Assembly: GCF_006494815.1 (NCBI RefSeq)
Contig: NZ_CP041091.1
Location: forward strand, 62,001-126,000
Direction: 5' to 3'
DNA from: Nocardioides sambongensis
Lineage (GTDB): Bacteria; Actinomycetota; Actinomycetes; Propionibacteriales; Nocardioidaceae
Length of the DNA: 64,000 nucleotides
The translations under genes were made by a program, and so were the position numbers. The notes beneath the pieces are model-generated. The model saw only the letters and a list, made by a program, of their open reading frames with translations. It was not told the origin of the DNA and searched no databases. Each line of letters begins with the position of its first letter. Within the stretch, counting starts at the first letter, position 1. Positions 37,550-49,372 of this stretch are shown one piece after another.

Positions 37550-37583
37550 GTCGCCCCCGGGAGCAGGTGCTCCCGGGGGCGAC
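37550..37583 (-). terminator. Terminator hairpin of the acyl-CoA ligase gene
   Basis: A perfect 15-base stem (GTCGCCCCCGGGAGC and its complement) around the loop AGGT, 47 bases beyond the ligase stop in the direction of its transcription. It also separates that gene from the protease gene's promoter. No T run. Confidence 0.8.
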
Positions 37584-37629
37584 GTGCCGCGCTTCTCGGG
37601 TCGGCGGCGCGGGCGCCGGCTCGGGTTCC

Positions 37630-39260
37630 TCAGACCTGGCGCGCCTGGCCGTCCCAGTACGGCTGGCGCAGGTCGCGTTTGAGGATCTTGCCGGTGGGGT
37701 TGCGGGGCAGCGCCTCGATGATGTCGACGGACTTCGGCGCCTTGAAGTGCGCCAGCCGCTCCCGGGTCCACGCGACCAGCTCGTCGCCGGTGACGGCGCC
37801 CTCCTCCTTCAGCGCCACCACCGCCTTCACGGCCTCGCCCCAACGCTCGTCGGGCACGCCGATCACGGCCACCTCCAGGACGGAGGGGTGCTCGGAGAGC
37901 ACCCGCTCGACCTCGGGGGAGTAGACGTTCTCACCGCCGGTGATGATCATGTCCTTGAGCCGGTCGGAGACGAAGACGTAGCCGCCGGCGTCCACGTGAC
38001 CCATGTCCCCGGTCCTGAACCAGCCGTCGTCGGTGACCACCTTCGCGGTCTCCTCCGGCTTGTTGAGGAAGCCGGTCATCAGCTGCGGCGTGCGCAGCCA
38101 GATCTCGCCGTGCTCGCCGGTCGGCTGGTCCTCGCCGGTGGCGGGGTCCACGATCCGCACCTCGACCTCCGGGATCGCCTTGCCGGCGGAGAGGAGCCGC
38201 TCGGGGTGGCCGTCGGCCTCCGCGTTGCGGTGGTCCTCGGGCATCAGGTGGGTGGCCACGCCGGCGACCTCGGTGAGGCCGTAGACCTGGATGAAGTCGG
38301 TGTCCGGCCAGGCCTCCATCGCGGCCCGCAGCAGCGGCGGCGGCATCGGCGCCGCCCCGTAGGTGTAGGTCTTCAGCGCCCCGAAGAGCTTGACCGCGTC
38401 CGGGCCCGCCTGGAGCACCTGGGCGAGCACCGCCGGCACCAGGAAGGTCCGGTTGGCGCCGGCCAGGATCGCGCCGGCGAGCGAGGCGGCATCGGGCTCG
38501 CGGGTCATCACGCTGGGCACGCCGTCGTGGATGCCGAAGAGGACGTAGGAGGAGCCGCCCACGTGGAAGAGCGGCATCGCCACCATCGACTTGTCGCCCT
38601 CGTCGAAACCCCAGCCGTCGTGGGCGTTGACGGTGTGGCTGACCATGTTGCGGTGGGTCAGCATGACGCCCTTGGGGCGTCCGGTGGTGCCCGAGGAATA
38701 CATGATCAGGCAGACGTCGTCCTCGAGGACGTCCGGCCCGTCCTCGACGACCGGCGCGTCGGCCAGGAACTGCTCGTACTCGTCGCCCGGTGCGCCGTCC
38801 GGGGTCACCGAGATGATCCGCTCCACCTTGGGCAGCCGGTCCCGGATCGCCTCGATGGTCGGCATCAGCTCGGCGCCGACGAAGAGCACCCGCGCCCCGG
38901 AGTCGTTGACCGCGTAGTCGATCTCGTCGCCGGCCGAGCGCCAGTTGATGATCGCGTTCGCCGCGCCGATCGACCCCGCGGCGAGGGAGATCTCCACGCA
39001 GGCGGGGTGGTTCTTGTCCAGGAACGAGACCACGTCGCCGCGGGCGATGCCGAGGTCGCGCAGGCCCCCGCCGCGCGGTGCACGCGCTCGTGCCACTCGC
39101 GCCAGGTCCAGCTCCGGTCGAGGTAGGTCATCGCCTCGCCGTCGGGGTCGGCCGCCGCCCAGTGGTTCAGCCGGTCGTCGACGTACGTCGGCTCCGGGGG
39201 AGTGCTGGGGGGCCAGGCATCGGCAGGGGCGTGGGCGATGGGGTCGCTCGTGGAGGTCAC
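37630..39260 (-). pseudogene. AMP-dependent acyl-CoA synthetase/ligase, frameshift near the N terminus
   Basis: ANL-superfamily enzyme that activates a carboxylic acid via acyl-AMP. The P-loop MYSSGTTGRPKGVMLTHRN, the VYGLTEVAG block, GWFRTGDMGHVD and the C-terminal lysine in PRNPTGKILKRDL are all present. The first 60 residues (DRLNHWAAADPDGEAMTYLD, TWREWHERVHRAAG) are in another frame and join the body through one missing base in the five-base C run at 39065-39069. The repaired protein has about 543 residues, normal for fatty-acid or similar ligases. The GTG at 39260 is the likely start; a second GTG lies at 39284. Substrate unknown. Probable sequence error rather than decay. Confidence 0.88.
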
Positions 39261-39391
39261 CCCGGTGATTGTGGTGGAGGTCACACGCCGGCACAAGCGA
39301 ATCGGACAGGTGTGCCGATCGCTGGACGGGGTCCGCGGGGTCCGCTGGTGCCCGGTGCCGGTGGCTCCGGGCTGTGACAGTTGCTTCTGGC

Positions 39392-40032
39392 TCAGACCGG
39401 GAGGCCGAGGTCGCGCAGCGCGCGGCGGGCGGACCCGGCGTCGGTGAACCGCACCCCGGCCATCCCGACCGCTCGCGCCCCCTCCACGTTGTGCTCGACG
39501 TCGTCGAGGAAGACCAGCGAGTCCGGGGTGAGCCCCGCGCGCTGCGCGGCGAGCCGATAGATCCGCGGGTCGGGCTTGGTGATGCCCTCCTCGCCGGAGA
39601 CGACCACGTCGCGCAGGTGTGCCAGCACCGGGAAGCGACCGTCCGCGTGGGCGCGGAAGGTCTCCGCGGAGAAGTTGGTCAGCCCGATCTGGTGGACCCC
39701 GGCGGCGGCCAGGTCGGCGACCAGCTCGGCCGAGTCCTCCTTCGGTGACAGCGCGCGGGCGAAGTTGCGGTGGTACGCGGAGGCGGCGGCGTGCCACCGG
39801 GGGGCGGTCCGTCGTACCTCCTCGAGGGCGTCGGACCAGGGGCGCCCGGCGTCGCAGGCCAGGTTCCACGGCCCGAAGTCGAACTCGGCGAAGAAGCGGC
39901 GCGCCTCCTCCTCACCCACACCGTCGGCGACCGGGGCGAGCGGGTCCCAGTCGATGAGGACGTTGCCCAGATCCCACACGACCCCGGTCACCGCGAGGGT
40001 GGCCGGGGTCGTGGCGGGCGTGGGGCTCTGGC

Positions 40033-40042
<10 letters not shown>
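39392..40042 (-). CDS. HAD family hydrolase (haloacid dehalogenase-like phosphatase)
   Basis: Motif I is VVWDLGNVLIDWDP, where the nucleophile Asp is followed by Leu-Gly-Asn as in the YihX/epoxide-hydrolase-N group. Motif II is GLTNFSAET, motif III is the Lys in GITKPDPRIY, and motif IV is VFLDDVEHNVEGA. Likely a sugar-phosphate or nucleotide phosphatase. GTG at 40042 overlaps the end of gltA by ten bases, so the two genes form a unit. The stretch of about 22 residues before motif I is low complexity (Pro/Thr/Ala), so an inner start is possible. Confidence 0.88.
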
Positions 40043-41322
<1,280 letters not shown>

Positions 41323-41497
41323 GCCTTTCACCGTAGACCTCCGCCTGCACGAGCGTGAAGGTGGTGTCCCGTTCCGCGACCAGAACGGGGGCGCGGCGCG
41401 GTGCAGCGGTTAGACTCGCTGACCCGCACGAGGGGTATGGGGACCCCTGCCTGGGGCGTGCGGAGACGCGTGGCGACGCGCGGGACAGAGGTGCGTG

Positions 41498-42934
41498 ATG
41501 GGACAGCGGAGCGGGACGACGTCGGGTGCTGCACCCCCACCGCCCGTCCGTACGGCGCCCCGCGGGCGACGAGAGCTCGTCGGCCTCGCTGTGGGGCTGG
41601 TCCTGGTCCTCGCGGCCGCCCTCTTCGGCATCTGGACCCGGGCCTCGGACTCGCTGGCCTCGTTCTGGCCGGCGAACGCGCTGCTGCTCGGTGCCCTGGT
41701 GCGCTGGCCCGGGCTGCGGGTCACCTCGGTGTGGGTGGGGGCGGCGGCCGGGCTGCTCGTCGCCGACCTGCTCACCGGGTCGGGGCTGCTGCTCACCCTG
41801 GGGCTGAGCGCCGCGAACCTCGCCGGCGTGGTCGCCGGCGTGCTGTTGGTCCGGCGCTGGTCGCCGTCGACCCGTCGGCTCGAGCACCCCCGCGCGGTGC
41901 TGGAGCTGATCGTGGTCTGCGCCGCCGCGGCGCTGGCGGCGGCGGTGGTCGGGGCCTCGGTGGGGGTGCTGCTGCTCGACCTGTCGCCCTGGTCGGCCGT
42001 GCAGACCTGGTTCTCCGCCGAGTTCGCCACCTACCTGGCGATCCTCCCGGTCGTGCTCACCGTCCCGGCCGGCGACGTGTCCTCCGCCCCGGGCCGGGGC
42101 GGACGCTCGGGATGGGGAGCGCTCTTCGGGCCGGTGCTGGTCCTGGTGCCGGTGCTCGCCGCCGGCATCGCGGTCGGCGGTCCGGGAGCGTTGGCGTTCA
42201 GCGTCCCGGTGCTGCTGTGGAGTGCGTTGCGCGGCGATGTCTTCGTGACGTCCGTGCTGATCCTGCTGACCACCGAGTGGAACCTGATGGCGTTGAGCAG
42301 CGGCCTGCTCGACGTGGGGATGGGCTCGGCCGGGACCACGGCGAAGGTCTCGCTGCAGCTCGGGGTGGCGCTGACCTCGATGGGCCCCCTGATGGTGGCG
42401 GCCGCGACGCGGGCCCGCGAGGACCTGCTGCGCAGCATCCGGGTGCTCGCCGAGCACGACGAGCTGACCGGGGTGCGCAACCGGCGTGGCTTCGTCAGCA
42501 CGGCCGAGGTCGCCCTCGCCGCCGCTCACGCCGAGGGTCTCCCGGCGGCGCTGCTGATGGTCGACCTCGACGAGTTCAAGGCGGTCAACGACCGGTTCGG
42601 CCACGATGCCGGCGACGCCCTGCTGCGCAGCGTCGGCGTCGCCCTGGCCGACGTCACCACCTCCGAGGACCTGGTCGGCCGGCTGGGCGGTGAGGAGTTC
42701 GCGGTTTTGGTCAGCGGGGCGCGGGCCGCCCGGGCGGACCAGCTGGCGCACCGGGTGCTCGACGCGCTGCGCGGCATCGACGCGGGGCCGGCGGGTGCGG
42801 TGACCGCGAGCATCGGGGTGGCGCTCGCCGGACCGGACGGGCCGCCGTCGCTCTCGACCCTGCTGGTCGAGGCCGACCGGCGGCTCTACCGGGCGAAGCG
42901 GGACGGCCGCAACCGGGTCGAGGCCGGTGGGTGA
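41498..42934 (+). CDS. Diguanylate cyclase with MASE1 membrane sensor domain
   Basis: Residues 25-310 contain about eight membrane helices with the MASE1 pattern (LASFWPANALLLGALVR, AEFATYLAILPVVL). Residues 325-478 are a GGDEF domain with active site GGEEF at 397-401, DELTGVRNRRGF at its start and LMVDLDEFKAVNDRFGHDAGD as metal site. The product is cyclic di-GMP. The inhibitory I-site RxxD, expected five residues before GGEEF, reads TSED, so product inhibition is probably absent. ATG at 41498; GTG one codon earlier is the alternative. Confidence 0.93.
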   Translation: MGQRSGTTSGAAPPPPVRTAPRGRRELVGLAVGLVLVLAAALFGIWTRASDSLASFWPANALLLGALVRWPGLRVTSVWVGAAAGLLVADLLTGSGLLLTLGLSAANLAGVVAGVLLVRRWSPSTRRLEHPRAVLELIVVCAAAALAAAVVGASVGVLLLDLSPWSAVQTWFSAEFATYLAILPVVLTVPAGDVSSAPGRGGRSGWGALFGPVLVLVPVLAAGIAVGGPGALAFSVPVLLWSALRGDVFVTSVLILLTTEWNLMALSSGLLDVGMGSAGTTAKVSLQLGVALTSMGPLMVAAATRAREDLLRSIRVLAEHDELTGVRNRRGFVSTAEVALAAAHAEGLPAALLMVDLDEFKAVNDRFGHDAGDALLRSVGVALADVTTSEDLVGRLGGEEFAVLVSGARAARADQLAHRVLDALRGIDAGPAGAVTASIGVALAGPDGPPSLSTLLVEADRRLYRAKRDGRNRVEAGG

Positions 42935-42997
42935 GGGGCGCGCGGTCGCCCCGTGGGCCCGGCGGCCGGGCGCTCGGCACGGGGCGCGGTCACCGTT

Positions 42998-43027
42998 TTG
43001 ACCCGTCGACGCGGCGAACCGTACTCT
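42998..43027 (+). promoter_or_regulatory. Promoter of the rplM-rpsI operon
   Basis: TTGACC (42998-43003), an 18-base spacer and TACTCT (43022-43027) form a good housekeeping promoter. About 200 bases of untranslated leader separate it from rplM at 43233. The leader contains several short inverted repeats (for example CGGGATCGTGAGATCCGG near 43157), which could allow control by a ribosomal protein. This is the only non-coding stretch of nearly 300 bases in the window (42935-43232). Confidence 0.65.
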
Positions 43028-43232
43028 TGGTGGTCGCGTCCTCTGCCGTCCCGTGCTCGATCACGGGGCAGTCCCGGATCGCCGGTCACAACGTCGAGAG
43101 GCGTGGTGCGGTGGGCCGGGCCGCGTTCGTCAGAGGACGTCGCCCGAACGGTCGGGATCGTGAGATCCGGCCGGGAGGACCCCGCACGGGAATCCCCGTA
43201 CGGGCCACGAACGAACAGAGAGTGAACGCAGC

Positions 43233-43676
43233 ATGCGTACCTACGCTCCCAAGCCCGGCGACATCGAGCGCGCCTGGCTCGTGATCGACGCGACCGACGT
43301 CGTGCTCGGCCGGCTGGCCACCACCACCGCCAACCTGCTGCGCGGCAAGCACAAGCCGATCTTCGCGCCCAACACCGACACCGGCGACTACGTGATCGTG
43401 GTCAACGCCGACAAGGTGGCGCTGAGCGGCACCAAGCGCACCGACAAGATGGTCTACCGCCACTCGGGCTTCCCGGGCGGTCTGACCACCACCCCGATCG
43501 GTGAGATCCTCGACAAGGACGCGCGCAAGGCCATCGAGAAGGCCGTCTGGGGCATGCTCCCCAAGAACCGCCTCGGTCGCCAGATGATCAAGAAGCTGAA
43601 GGTCTACAACGGCCCGGCCCACCCCCACCAGGCCCAGAAGGCCGTTCCGTACGAGATCACCAAGATCTCCCAGTGA
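43233..43676 (+). CDS. rplM: 50S ribosomal protein L13
   Basis: 147 residues, the usual length. Starts [20 protein letters not shown] and contains [19 protein letters not shown] and [20 protein letters not shown]. Preceded by GAGAGTGAAC rather than a strong ribosome-binding site. Forms the conserved pair with rpsI, 34 bases downstream. Confidence 0.99.
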   Translation: MRTYAPKPGDIERAWLVIDATDVVLGRLATTTANLLRGKHKPIFAPNTDTGDYVIVVNADKVALSGTKRTDKMVYRHSGFPGGLTTTPIGEILDKDARKAIEKAVWGMLPKNRLGRQMIKKLKVYNGPAHPHQAQKAVPYEITKISQ

Positions 43677-43710
43677 CTCGTTGACCGAAGCTAGGAACAA
43701 AGGACTCATC

Positions 43711-44214
43711 GTGGCTGAAACCACCAACACCGAGGTCGAGGAGACCTACGACGTCAACGAGCAGGGCGTCGCCTTCACCAGCGAGAGCGCCGCGTCGGCC
43801 GATGTCGACGCTCGTCCCGCGACGATCGCCCCCGCGGCTGCCACCGGCCGTCGCAAGGAGGCCGTGGCCCGCGTCCGCATCGTGCCGGGCACCGGCCAGT
43901 GGACCGTCAACGGTCGCACCCTCGACTCGTACTTCCCGAACAAGCTGCACCAGCAGGTCGTCAACGAGCCGTTCGTGGCCATCGGCCTCGAGGGCCGCTT
44001 CGACGTCATCGCCCGGATCCACGGCGGCGGCATCACCGGCCAGGCCGGCGCGCTGCGCCTGGGTGTCGCCCGCGCGCTGAACGCGGTCGACATCGACGCC
44101 AACCGCCCGGCGCTGAAGAAGGCCGGTCTGCTCACCCGCGACGCGCGGGTCATCGAGCGCAAGAAGGCCGGTCTCAAGAAGGCCCGCAAGGCGCCCCAGT
44201 ACTCCAAGCGCTGA
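43711..44214 (+). CDS. rpsI: 30S ribosomal protein S9
   Basis: 167 residues, with an N-terminal extension of about 40 residues that is common in actinobacteria. The core begins [17 protein letters not shown] and ends with the basic tail [12 protein letters not shown] that reaches the ribosomal P site. GTG at 43711 is preceded by AAAGGACTC. A terminator-like hairpin follows at 44291. Confidence 0.98.
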   Translation: MAETTNTEVEETYDVNEQGVAFTSESAASADVDARPATIAPAAATGRRKEAVARVRIVPGTGQWTVNGRTLDSYFPNKLHQQVVNEPFVAIGLEGRFDVIARIHGGGITGQAGALRLGVARALNAVDIDANRPALKKAGLLTRDARVIERKKAGLKKARKAPQYSKR

Positions 44215-44290
44215 TCCTGCGCTCCGTGTCGGGCCCGTCGCCTTGCGACGCACCCCGGCACGGAACGCAGCACGCCACTCCGGCGTCAGC

Positions 44291-44328
44291 AACGGGACCA
44301 CGCACCGCCTCGCGGTCGTGGTCCCGTT
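44291..44328 (+). terminator. Terminator of the rplM-rpsI operon
   Basis: AACGGGACCACG and CGTGGTCCCGTT form a perfect 12-base stem around a 14-base loop, followed by CTGCGTT. A second, weaker hairpin lies before it (TCCGTGTCGGG near 44224 with CCCCGGCACGGA). The pair sits between rpsI and glmM. Confidence 0.75.
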
Positions 44329-44398
44329 CTGCGTTCCACCCGACCGACGCGTCCGACCCGACCGTCGGACCCGACCGTCCGCGAAACCAGGGAGTCAC

Positions 44399-45763
44399 GT
44401 GAGCATCTTCGGCACCGACGGAGTCCGTGGCCTGGCCAACGGCCAGCTGACCGCCGACCTCGCGCTCGGACTCGGCGTCGCCGCCGCCCGGGTGCTGGTG
44501 GCCCACACCGACGAGCGACCGACGCCGGCCGGGCGGACCCGTCCGCTCGCCGTGGTCGGCCGCGACACCCGCGTCTCCGGGCAGTTCCTCGAGCACGCCA
44601 TCGTCGCGGGACTGGCCTCCGCCGGGGTCGACGTACTCCGTCTCCGGGTGCTGCCGACGCCGGGCGTCGCCTTCCTGACCGACCGGCTCCGCGCCGACCT
44701 GGGCGTGATGATCAGCGCCTCGCACAACCCGATGCCCGACAACGGCATCAAGTTCCTCGCCCGCGGCGGGGTCAAGCTCGACGACGCGCTCGAGGACGAG
44801 ATCGAGGCCCGCCTCGGCGAGCAGTGGGACCGGCCCACCGGCGCCGGTGTCGGCCGGGTCACCCCCTACGGACCCCCGGTGGAGGAGTACGCCGCCCACC
44901 TGGTCGGCACCCTGGACGGGGAGCGTCCGCTCGCCGGCCTGCGCGTGGTGCTCGACTGTGCCCACGGCGCGGCCAGCGTGGTCGGCCCGAAGGCGCTCGC
45001 CGACGCCGGGGCCGAGGTGATCGCGATCGGTGCCGCGCCGGACGGGCTCAACATCAACGCCGGTGTCGGCTCCACGCACCTGGACCACCTCCGCGCCGCC
45101 GTGGTGGAGCACGGTGCGGATGCCGGCTTCGCCCTGGACGGGGACGCCGACCGCTGCCTGGCCGTCGATCATGCCGGCGAGGACGTCGACGGGGACCAGA
45201 TCATGGCGATCCTGGCCCTCGCCCTGCAGGAGCGCGGACGGCTGGTGGCCGACACCCTGGTCGCCACGGTGATGAGCAACCTCGGCCTGATCCAGGCGCT
45301 GGACCGGGCGGGCGTCGCGGTGAGGCAGGCCGCGGTCGGTGACCGCTACGTCCTGGAAGAGATGCGCGCCGGCGGGTTCAACCTCGGCGGCGAGCAGTCC
45401 GGTCACGTGATCCTGCGCGACCACGCCACCACCGGTGACGGCGTGCTCACCGCACTGCACGTGATGCAGCGGATGGCCGCCTCCGGACGGTCGCTGGCCG
45501 AGCTGGCCTCCGTGGTGACCCGGTTGCCGCAGGTGCTGGTCAACGTCGCCGACGTGGACAAGGGGCGGGCCGGCAGCGACCCGGCCCTGCTCTCCGCCGT
45601 CGCCGCCGCGGAGGAGGACCTGGCCGGCTCCGGCCGGGTGCTGCTGCGACCGTCGGGCACGGAGGCGCTGGTGCGGGTGATGGTCGAGGCGCCGACCTCG
45701 GAGAAGGCCAGCGCGGTCGCCGCCTCGCTGGCCGACGTGGTCCGGGAGCGCCTCGCGCTCTGA
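44399..45763 (+). CDS. glmM: Phosphoglucosamine mutase
   Basis: Converts glucosamine 6-phosphate to glucosamine 1-phosphate for UDP-GlcNAc and peptidoglycan. The active serine is in [17 protein letters not shown], the metal-binding loop is [12 protein letters not shown], the sugar-binding loop is GGEQSGH and the phosphate-binding end is [14 protein letters not shown]. Start GTG at 44399 follows AGGGAG. Its usual partner gene glmS is not in the window. Confidence 0.97.
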   Translation: MSIFGTDGVRGLANGQLTADLALGLGVAAARVLVAHTDERPTPAGRTRPLAVVGRDTRVSGQFLEHAIVAGLASAGVDVLRLRVLPTPGVAFLTDRLRADLGVMISASHNPMPDNGIKFLARGGVKLDDALEDEIEARLGEQWDRPTGAGVGRVTPYGPPVEEYAAHLVGTLDGERPLAGLRVVLDCAHGAASVVGPKALADAGAEVIAIGAAPDGLNINAGVGSTHLDHLRAAVVEHGADAGFALDGDADRCLAVDHAGEDVDGDQIMAILALALQERGRLVADTLVATVMSNLGLIQALDRAGVAVRQAAVGDRYVLEEMRAGGFNLGGEQSGHVILRDHATTGDGVLTALHVMQRMAASGRSLAELASVVTRLPQVLVNVADVDKGRAGSDPALLSAVAAAEEDLAGSGRVLLRPSGTEALVRVMVEAPTSEKASAVAASLADVVRERLAL

Positions 45764-45838
45764 GCCCTGGGCAGGGCGGGATCGCCCCCGGTCGGGTGGG
45801 ATCTGGCCCGGCGGGCATCGCCTGACAGACTCGCCGCC

Positions 45839-46756
45839 ATGAGTTCACCCCTGGTGGTGGAGGGTCTGACCAAGCAGTTCGGCCCGATCCGAGCCGTCGA
45901 CGACCTGTCCTTCACCGTCCGGCCGGGCGCGGTGACCGGATTCCTCGGACCGAACGGGGCCGGGAAGACGACGACCCTGCGGATGCTGCTCGGGCTGACC
46001 CGCCCCACCTCCGGCCGCACGCTGGTCGGCGACCGTCCCTACGCCGACCATGCCCACCCCGGCCGGGTGGTCGGGGCGGCGCTGGAGGCGTCGAGCTTCC
46101 ACCCGGGGCGCACCGGACGGGGCCACCTGGAGGTGTTCGCCCCGCAGACAGGGGTCTCCCGCGCCAGGTGCCGCGCTGTGCTGGAGGCGGTGGGCCTGGC
46201 GCACGCGGCCGACCAGCGGGTCGGCGGCTACTCGATGGGGATGCGGCAGCGCCTAGGGCTGGCCACCGCGCTGCTCGCCGACCCGCCGGTGATCGTGCTC
46301 GACGAGCCGACCAACGGCCTGGATCCCGAGGGCATCACCTGGATGCGTGGCCTGCTGCGGCAGTTCGCGGCCGAGGGGCGCACCGTGCTGGTGTCCAGCC
46401 ACCTACTCCGCGAGGTCGAGGCCAGCGTCGACGACGTGGTGATCATCGCCCAGGGCAGGCTGCGTCACGCCTCCTCGCTGGCCCAGTTGCGTGACCGGAC
46501 CAGCCCGGCGACGTACGTCGTCGCCCCGGACCGGGCAGCCCTCGCCGAGCTGGCCCGGGTCAACGGCTGGGTCACCCGACCGGAGCAGGACGGGCTCGTC
46601 GTACAGGACGTCGCCGCTGCGGAGATCGGCGCCGCCGCCCACCGGGCCGGCGTCGAGCTGCACGAGCTCGCCCGCCGCGACGTCGGCCTGGAGGACCTGT
46701 TCCTCGGTCTGACCCGGTCCGCAACGCCGGGGCCGTCGCTGGGCGGTGGCCGATGA
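45839..46756 (+). CDS. ABC transporter ATP-binding protein (export type)
   Basis: 305 residues. Walker A GPNGAGKTTTLRML, signature YSMGMRQRLGLATAL, Walker B VIVLDEPTNGLDPEG and switch SSHLLREVEA. The C-terminal part is of the CcmA/DrrA/BcrA type. It overlaps the permease gene at 46753 by four bases. Such pairs export peptides, antibiotics or lipids; the substrate is unknown. The pair lies between glmM and coaA and seems an addition to the usual core block. Confidence 0.92.
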   Translation: MSSPLVVEGLTKQFGPIRAVDDLSFTVRPGAVTGFLGPNGAGKTTTLRMLLGLTRPTSGRTLVGDRPYADHAHPGRVVGAALEASSFHPGRTGRGHLEVFAPQTGVSRARCRAVLEAVGLAHAADQRVGGYSMGMRQRLGLATALLADPPVIVLDEPTNGLDPEGITWMRGLLRQFAAEGRTVLVSSHLLREVEASVDDVVIIAQGRLRHASSLAQLRDRTSPATYVVAPDRAALAELARVNGWVTRPEQDGLVVQDVAAAEIGAAAHRAGVELHELARRDVGLEDLFLGLTRSATPGPSLGGGR

Positions 46757-47544
46757 GGAGCGCGCTTCTCGCCGAGTACCGCAAGCTGGTCACCACCCGC
46801 GTCTGGTGGTTGCTGCTGCTCGCGATGGCGGGCTACCTGGTGTTCATCGCGGCGGTGATGTCCGCCTCGTTCGCGCTCGCCCCGAGCGGGGAGGCGGGGG
46901 TCCCGGCGGGGGAGTCGGCGGCGGCGACGACGTACTCGCTGGTGAACAGCATCGGCTACGTCTTCCCGCTGGTCATCGGCAGCCTCGCGATGACCACCGA
47001 GTTCCGCCACCGGACGATCACCCAGAGCCTGCTGGTGGAGCCCGACCGGACCCGTTTCCTGGTGGCCAAGGTGCTCTCGGTGGTCCCGGTCGGCCTGGTC
47101 GCCGGGGTGGTCGGCGTCGCCGCGGTCGTCCTCGGCGGGGCGCCGCTGCTCGCGCTGCAGGGTGACGGCGCCTATCTCGGCGACCCCGACGTGCTGACCG
47201 GGCTGGCACTCGGAGTCCTGGCGATCGCGCTGTGGGCGATGATCGGAGTCGGGTTCGGCTCCCTGGTACCCAACCAGGTCGCCGCGATCGTGGTGATCCT
47301 CGCCTTCACCCAGTTCGTCGAGCCGATCGCGCGCCTCGGGCTGGGTCAGGTGGACGCGCTGGAGCGGCTGGCCTACCTGCTGCCCGGCGGAGCGGCGGAC
47401 TCGCTGATCGGCGCCAGTCTCTTCGCCGACATGGGCGGCGGCGACCTGCTGCCGCGCTGGGCGGCCGCGCTGGTGCTCCTCGGCTACGCGGTCGGCTTCG
47501 CGGTGCTGGGCCGTCTGACCACGCTGCGGCGCGACATCGGATGA
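46753..47544 (+). CDS. ABC-2 type transporter permease
   Basis: 263 residues with six membrane segments. The order and the motifs EYRKLVTTRVWWLLLLAMAG at the start and MTTEFRHRTITQSLLVEPDR after the second segment are those of permeases of the bacitracin/multidrug export type. It forms one exporter with the ATPase encoded just upstream. Confidence 0.88.
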   Translation: MRSALLAEYRKLVTTRVWWLLLLAMAGYLVFIAAVMSASFALAPSGEAGVPAGESAAATTYSLVNSIGYVFPLVIGSLAMTTEFRHRTITQSLLVEPDRTRFLVAKVLSVVPVGLVAGVVGVAAVVLGGAPLLALQGDGAYLGDPDVLTGLALGVLAIALWAMIGVGFGSLVPNQVAAIVVILAFTQFVEPIARLGLGQVDALERLAYLLPGGAADSLIGASLFADMGGGDLLPRWAAALVLLGYAVGFAVLGRLTTLRRDIG

Positions 47545-47593
47545 ACCGACCTCGGCCCACCCGACCTCGGCGGCAGGAGGCGGCGCGCCGCGC

Positions 47594-48241
47594 TCACCGC
47601 CAGACGACCGGCGCGCCGTCGACGGAGTTGTAGGGGCCGGACGCGGGCGCGTAGACGGCGCCATCGACCTCGGTCGACCTCTTCGCCAGGTAGGGGACGC
47701 AGCTGGAGTAGGAGTCGCCGTCGGCGAAGCCCCGTGGCGCGGAGACCCCGTCGCACGGCGCCCAGTCGCCGATCACCCGCAGCGCCTGCGCGCCGGAGCC
47801 GTTCGGCAGGATCCCCACGATCGCCTCGTCCACCGAGGTGTTGCGCAGCGCCTTGCCGTCGCGGACGGCGGTGACGGTGTAGCCGATGTAGTAGGGCAGG
47901 TATCCCTTCGCCTGCTCGCCGAGGTCGAGCGCGCGCAGGTCGGCGGCGGTGCCCTTGCGGATCGTGTCGACCACGATCTCGACCACAGCGGTGGCGTCCT
48001 CGGGTCCGGCCGGGACGGTGGCGGGCCGGCCCAGCGCCAGCTCGGCGCCCGGAGGGGTGGCGTCCTCGGGGAGGCCGTCGGTCGGCTCGCTGGTCGCGGT
48101 GGTGGCGTCGGTCGCCTCGGTCGCGTCACTGCTCGGCTCGGCCGGGGCGGGCTCCTCGGAGCCGCCGTCCCCGCAGGCCGTCAGGGTCAGCACGGCGAGC
48201 AGCAGGGCGGTGGCGCCGACGACGGAGGAGCGGGCACTCAT
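47594..48241 (-). CDS. Hypothetical lipoprotein
   Basis: 215 residues with a lipobox TLTAC (Cys23) and a Thr/Glu/Ser-rich spacer (residues 30-65), then a compact domain with two Cys (WAPCDGVS, YSSCVPYL) that may form a disulfide. I do not recognise the family. ATG at 48241 places the signal sequence at the start. It converges with the exporter operon and lies behind coaA on the same strand. Confidence 0.7.
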   Translation of the reverse strand: MSARSSVVGATALLLAVLTLTACGDGGSEEPAPAEPSSDATEATDATTATSEPTDGLPEDATPPGAELALGRPATVPAGPEDATAVVEIVVDTIRKGTAADLRALDLGEQAKGYLPYYIGYTVTAVRDGKALRNTSVDEAIVGILPNGSGAQALRVIGDWAPCDGVSAPRGFADGDSYSSCVPYLAKRSTEVDGAVYAPASGPYNSVDGAPVVWR

Positions 48242-48309
48242 ACGGCGAGTATCCCCGGCTCCTGTGCACGACCACAAAGCCGACCCCCGCGACGGCGGCA
48301 GCGGGCGGG

Positions 48310-49302
48310 TCAGATCTTGCGGAGCCGGACGTAGCGGACCGAGTGGTCCTTGTCCTTGCGCAGCACCAGGGTGGCGCGGGACCGGGTCGGCAGCACGTTC
48401 TGCTCCAGGTTGGGGCCGTTGATGCTGTCCCAGATCCGGCGGGCCTCGTCGACTGCGGTGTCGTGGGTGAGCGCCGCGTAGCGGGCGAAGTAGGAGCTGG
48501 GGTCGCGGAACGCCGTCTCACGCAACCGCAGGAAGCGGTCGACGTACCACTCCCGGATGTGGCCGACGGCGGCGTCGACGAAGATCGAGAAGTCGAAGAA
48601 GTCGGAGAGGCCGAGACCGGCGCGGCCGTCGGCGCGGACCCGTGCCGGCTGGAGCACGTTGAGCCCCTCCACGATCAGGATGTCGGGGGACTGCACCACG
48701 ACCTTCTCGTCCGGGACCCGGTCGTAGACCAGGTGGGAGTAGACGGGCGCCTCGACGTCCTCCTTGCCGGACTTGATGTCGACGACGAACTTCATCAGCG
48801 CCCGGCGGTCGTAGGACTCCGGGAAGCCCTTGCGCTGCAGCAGTCCGCGGCGTTCCAGCTCGGCGTTGGGGTAGAGGAAGCCGTCGGTGGTCACCAGCGC
48901 CACGTTCGGGTGCGCGGGCCAGCGGGCCAGCATCTGCTGCAGCACCCGCGCGGTGGTGGACTTGCCGACCGCCACCGAGCCGGCGAGGCCGATCACGAAC
49001 GGGGTGCGCGGCCGGCTCCGGCCGTGCAGGAAGTCGTCCTGGGCGCGGTAGAGCTGACCGGCCGACTCCACGTAGAGGCTCAGCAGCCGCGACAGCGGGA
49101 GGTAGACCTCGATGATCTCGCGCAGGTCGAGGGCGTCGCCGAGACCGCGCAACCGGTTGATCTCCTCGGTGGTGACCGGGCTCTTGGTCTCCGAGGCCAG
49201 CGCGGCCCAGGTGGCCCGTTCCAGCTCCACGTACGGCGACGCCTCACGCGCTGCCTCCGGGTGCGGGGTCCGGTGCCCGCCTCCGGTCTCGCCGGTCGCC
49301 AT
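48310..49302 (-). CDS. coaA: Type I pantothenate kinase
   Basis: First step of coenzyme A synthesis. P-loop [17 protein letters not shown], then [26 protein letters not shown] and [12 protein letters not shown], all standard for CoaA. 330 residues with a short extra N terminus. It reads away from acpS, so the two share a divergent region that contains the 24-base inverted repeat. Confidence 0.97.
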   Translation of the reverse strand: MATGETGGGHRTPHPEAAREASPYVELERATWAALASETKSPVTTEEINRLRGLGDALDLREIIEVYLPLSRLLSLYVESAGQLYRAQDDFLHGRSRPRTPFVIGLAGSVAVGKSTTARVLQQMLARWPAHPNVALVTTDGFLYPNAELERRGLLQRKGFPESYDRRALMKFVVDIKSGKEDVEAPVYSHLVYDRVPDEKVVVQSPDILIVEGLNVLQPARVRADGRAGLGLSDFFDFSIFVDAAVGHIREWYVDRFLRLRETAFRDPSSYFARYAALTHDTAVDEARRIWDSINGPNLEQNVLPTRSRATLVLRKDKDHSVRYVRLRKI

Positions 49303-49372
49303 GGCCGCGATTGTTGCAGTGATACCGCGCCGACGGGCCGGCGCCTCCCAGAGTGGGACCGCGAGCCGGACC

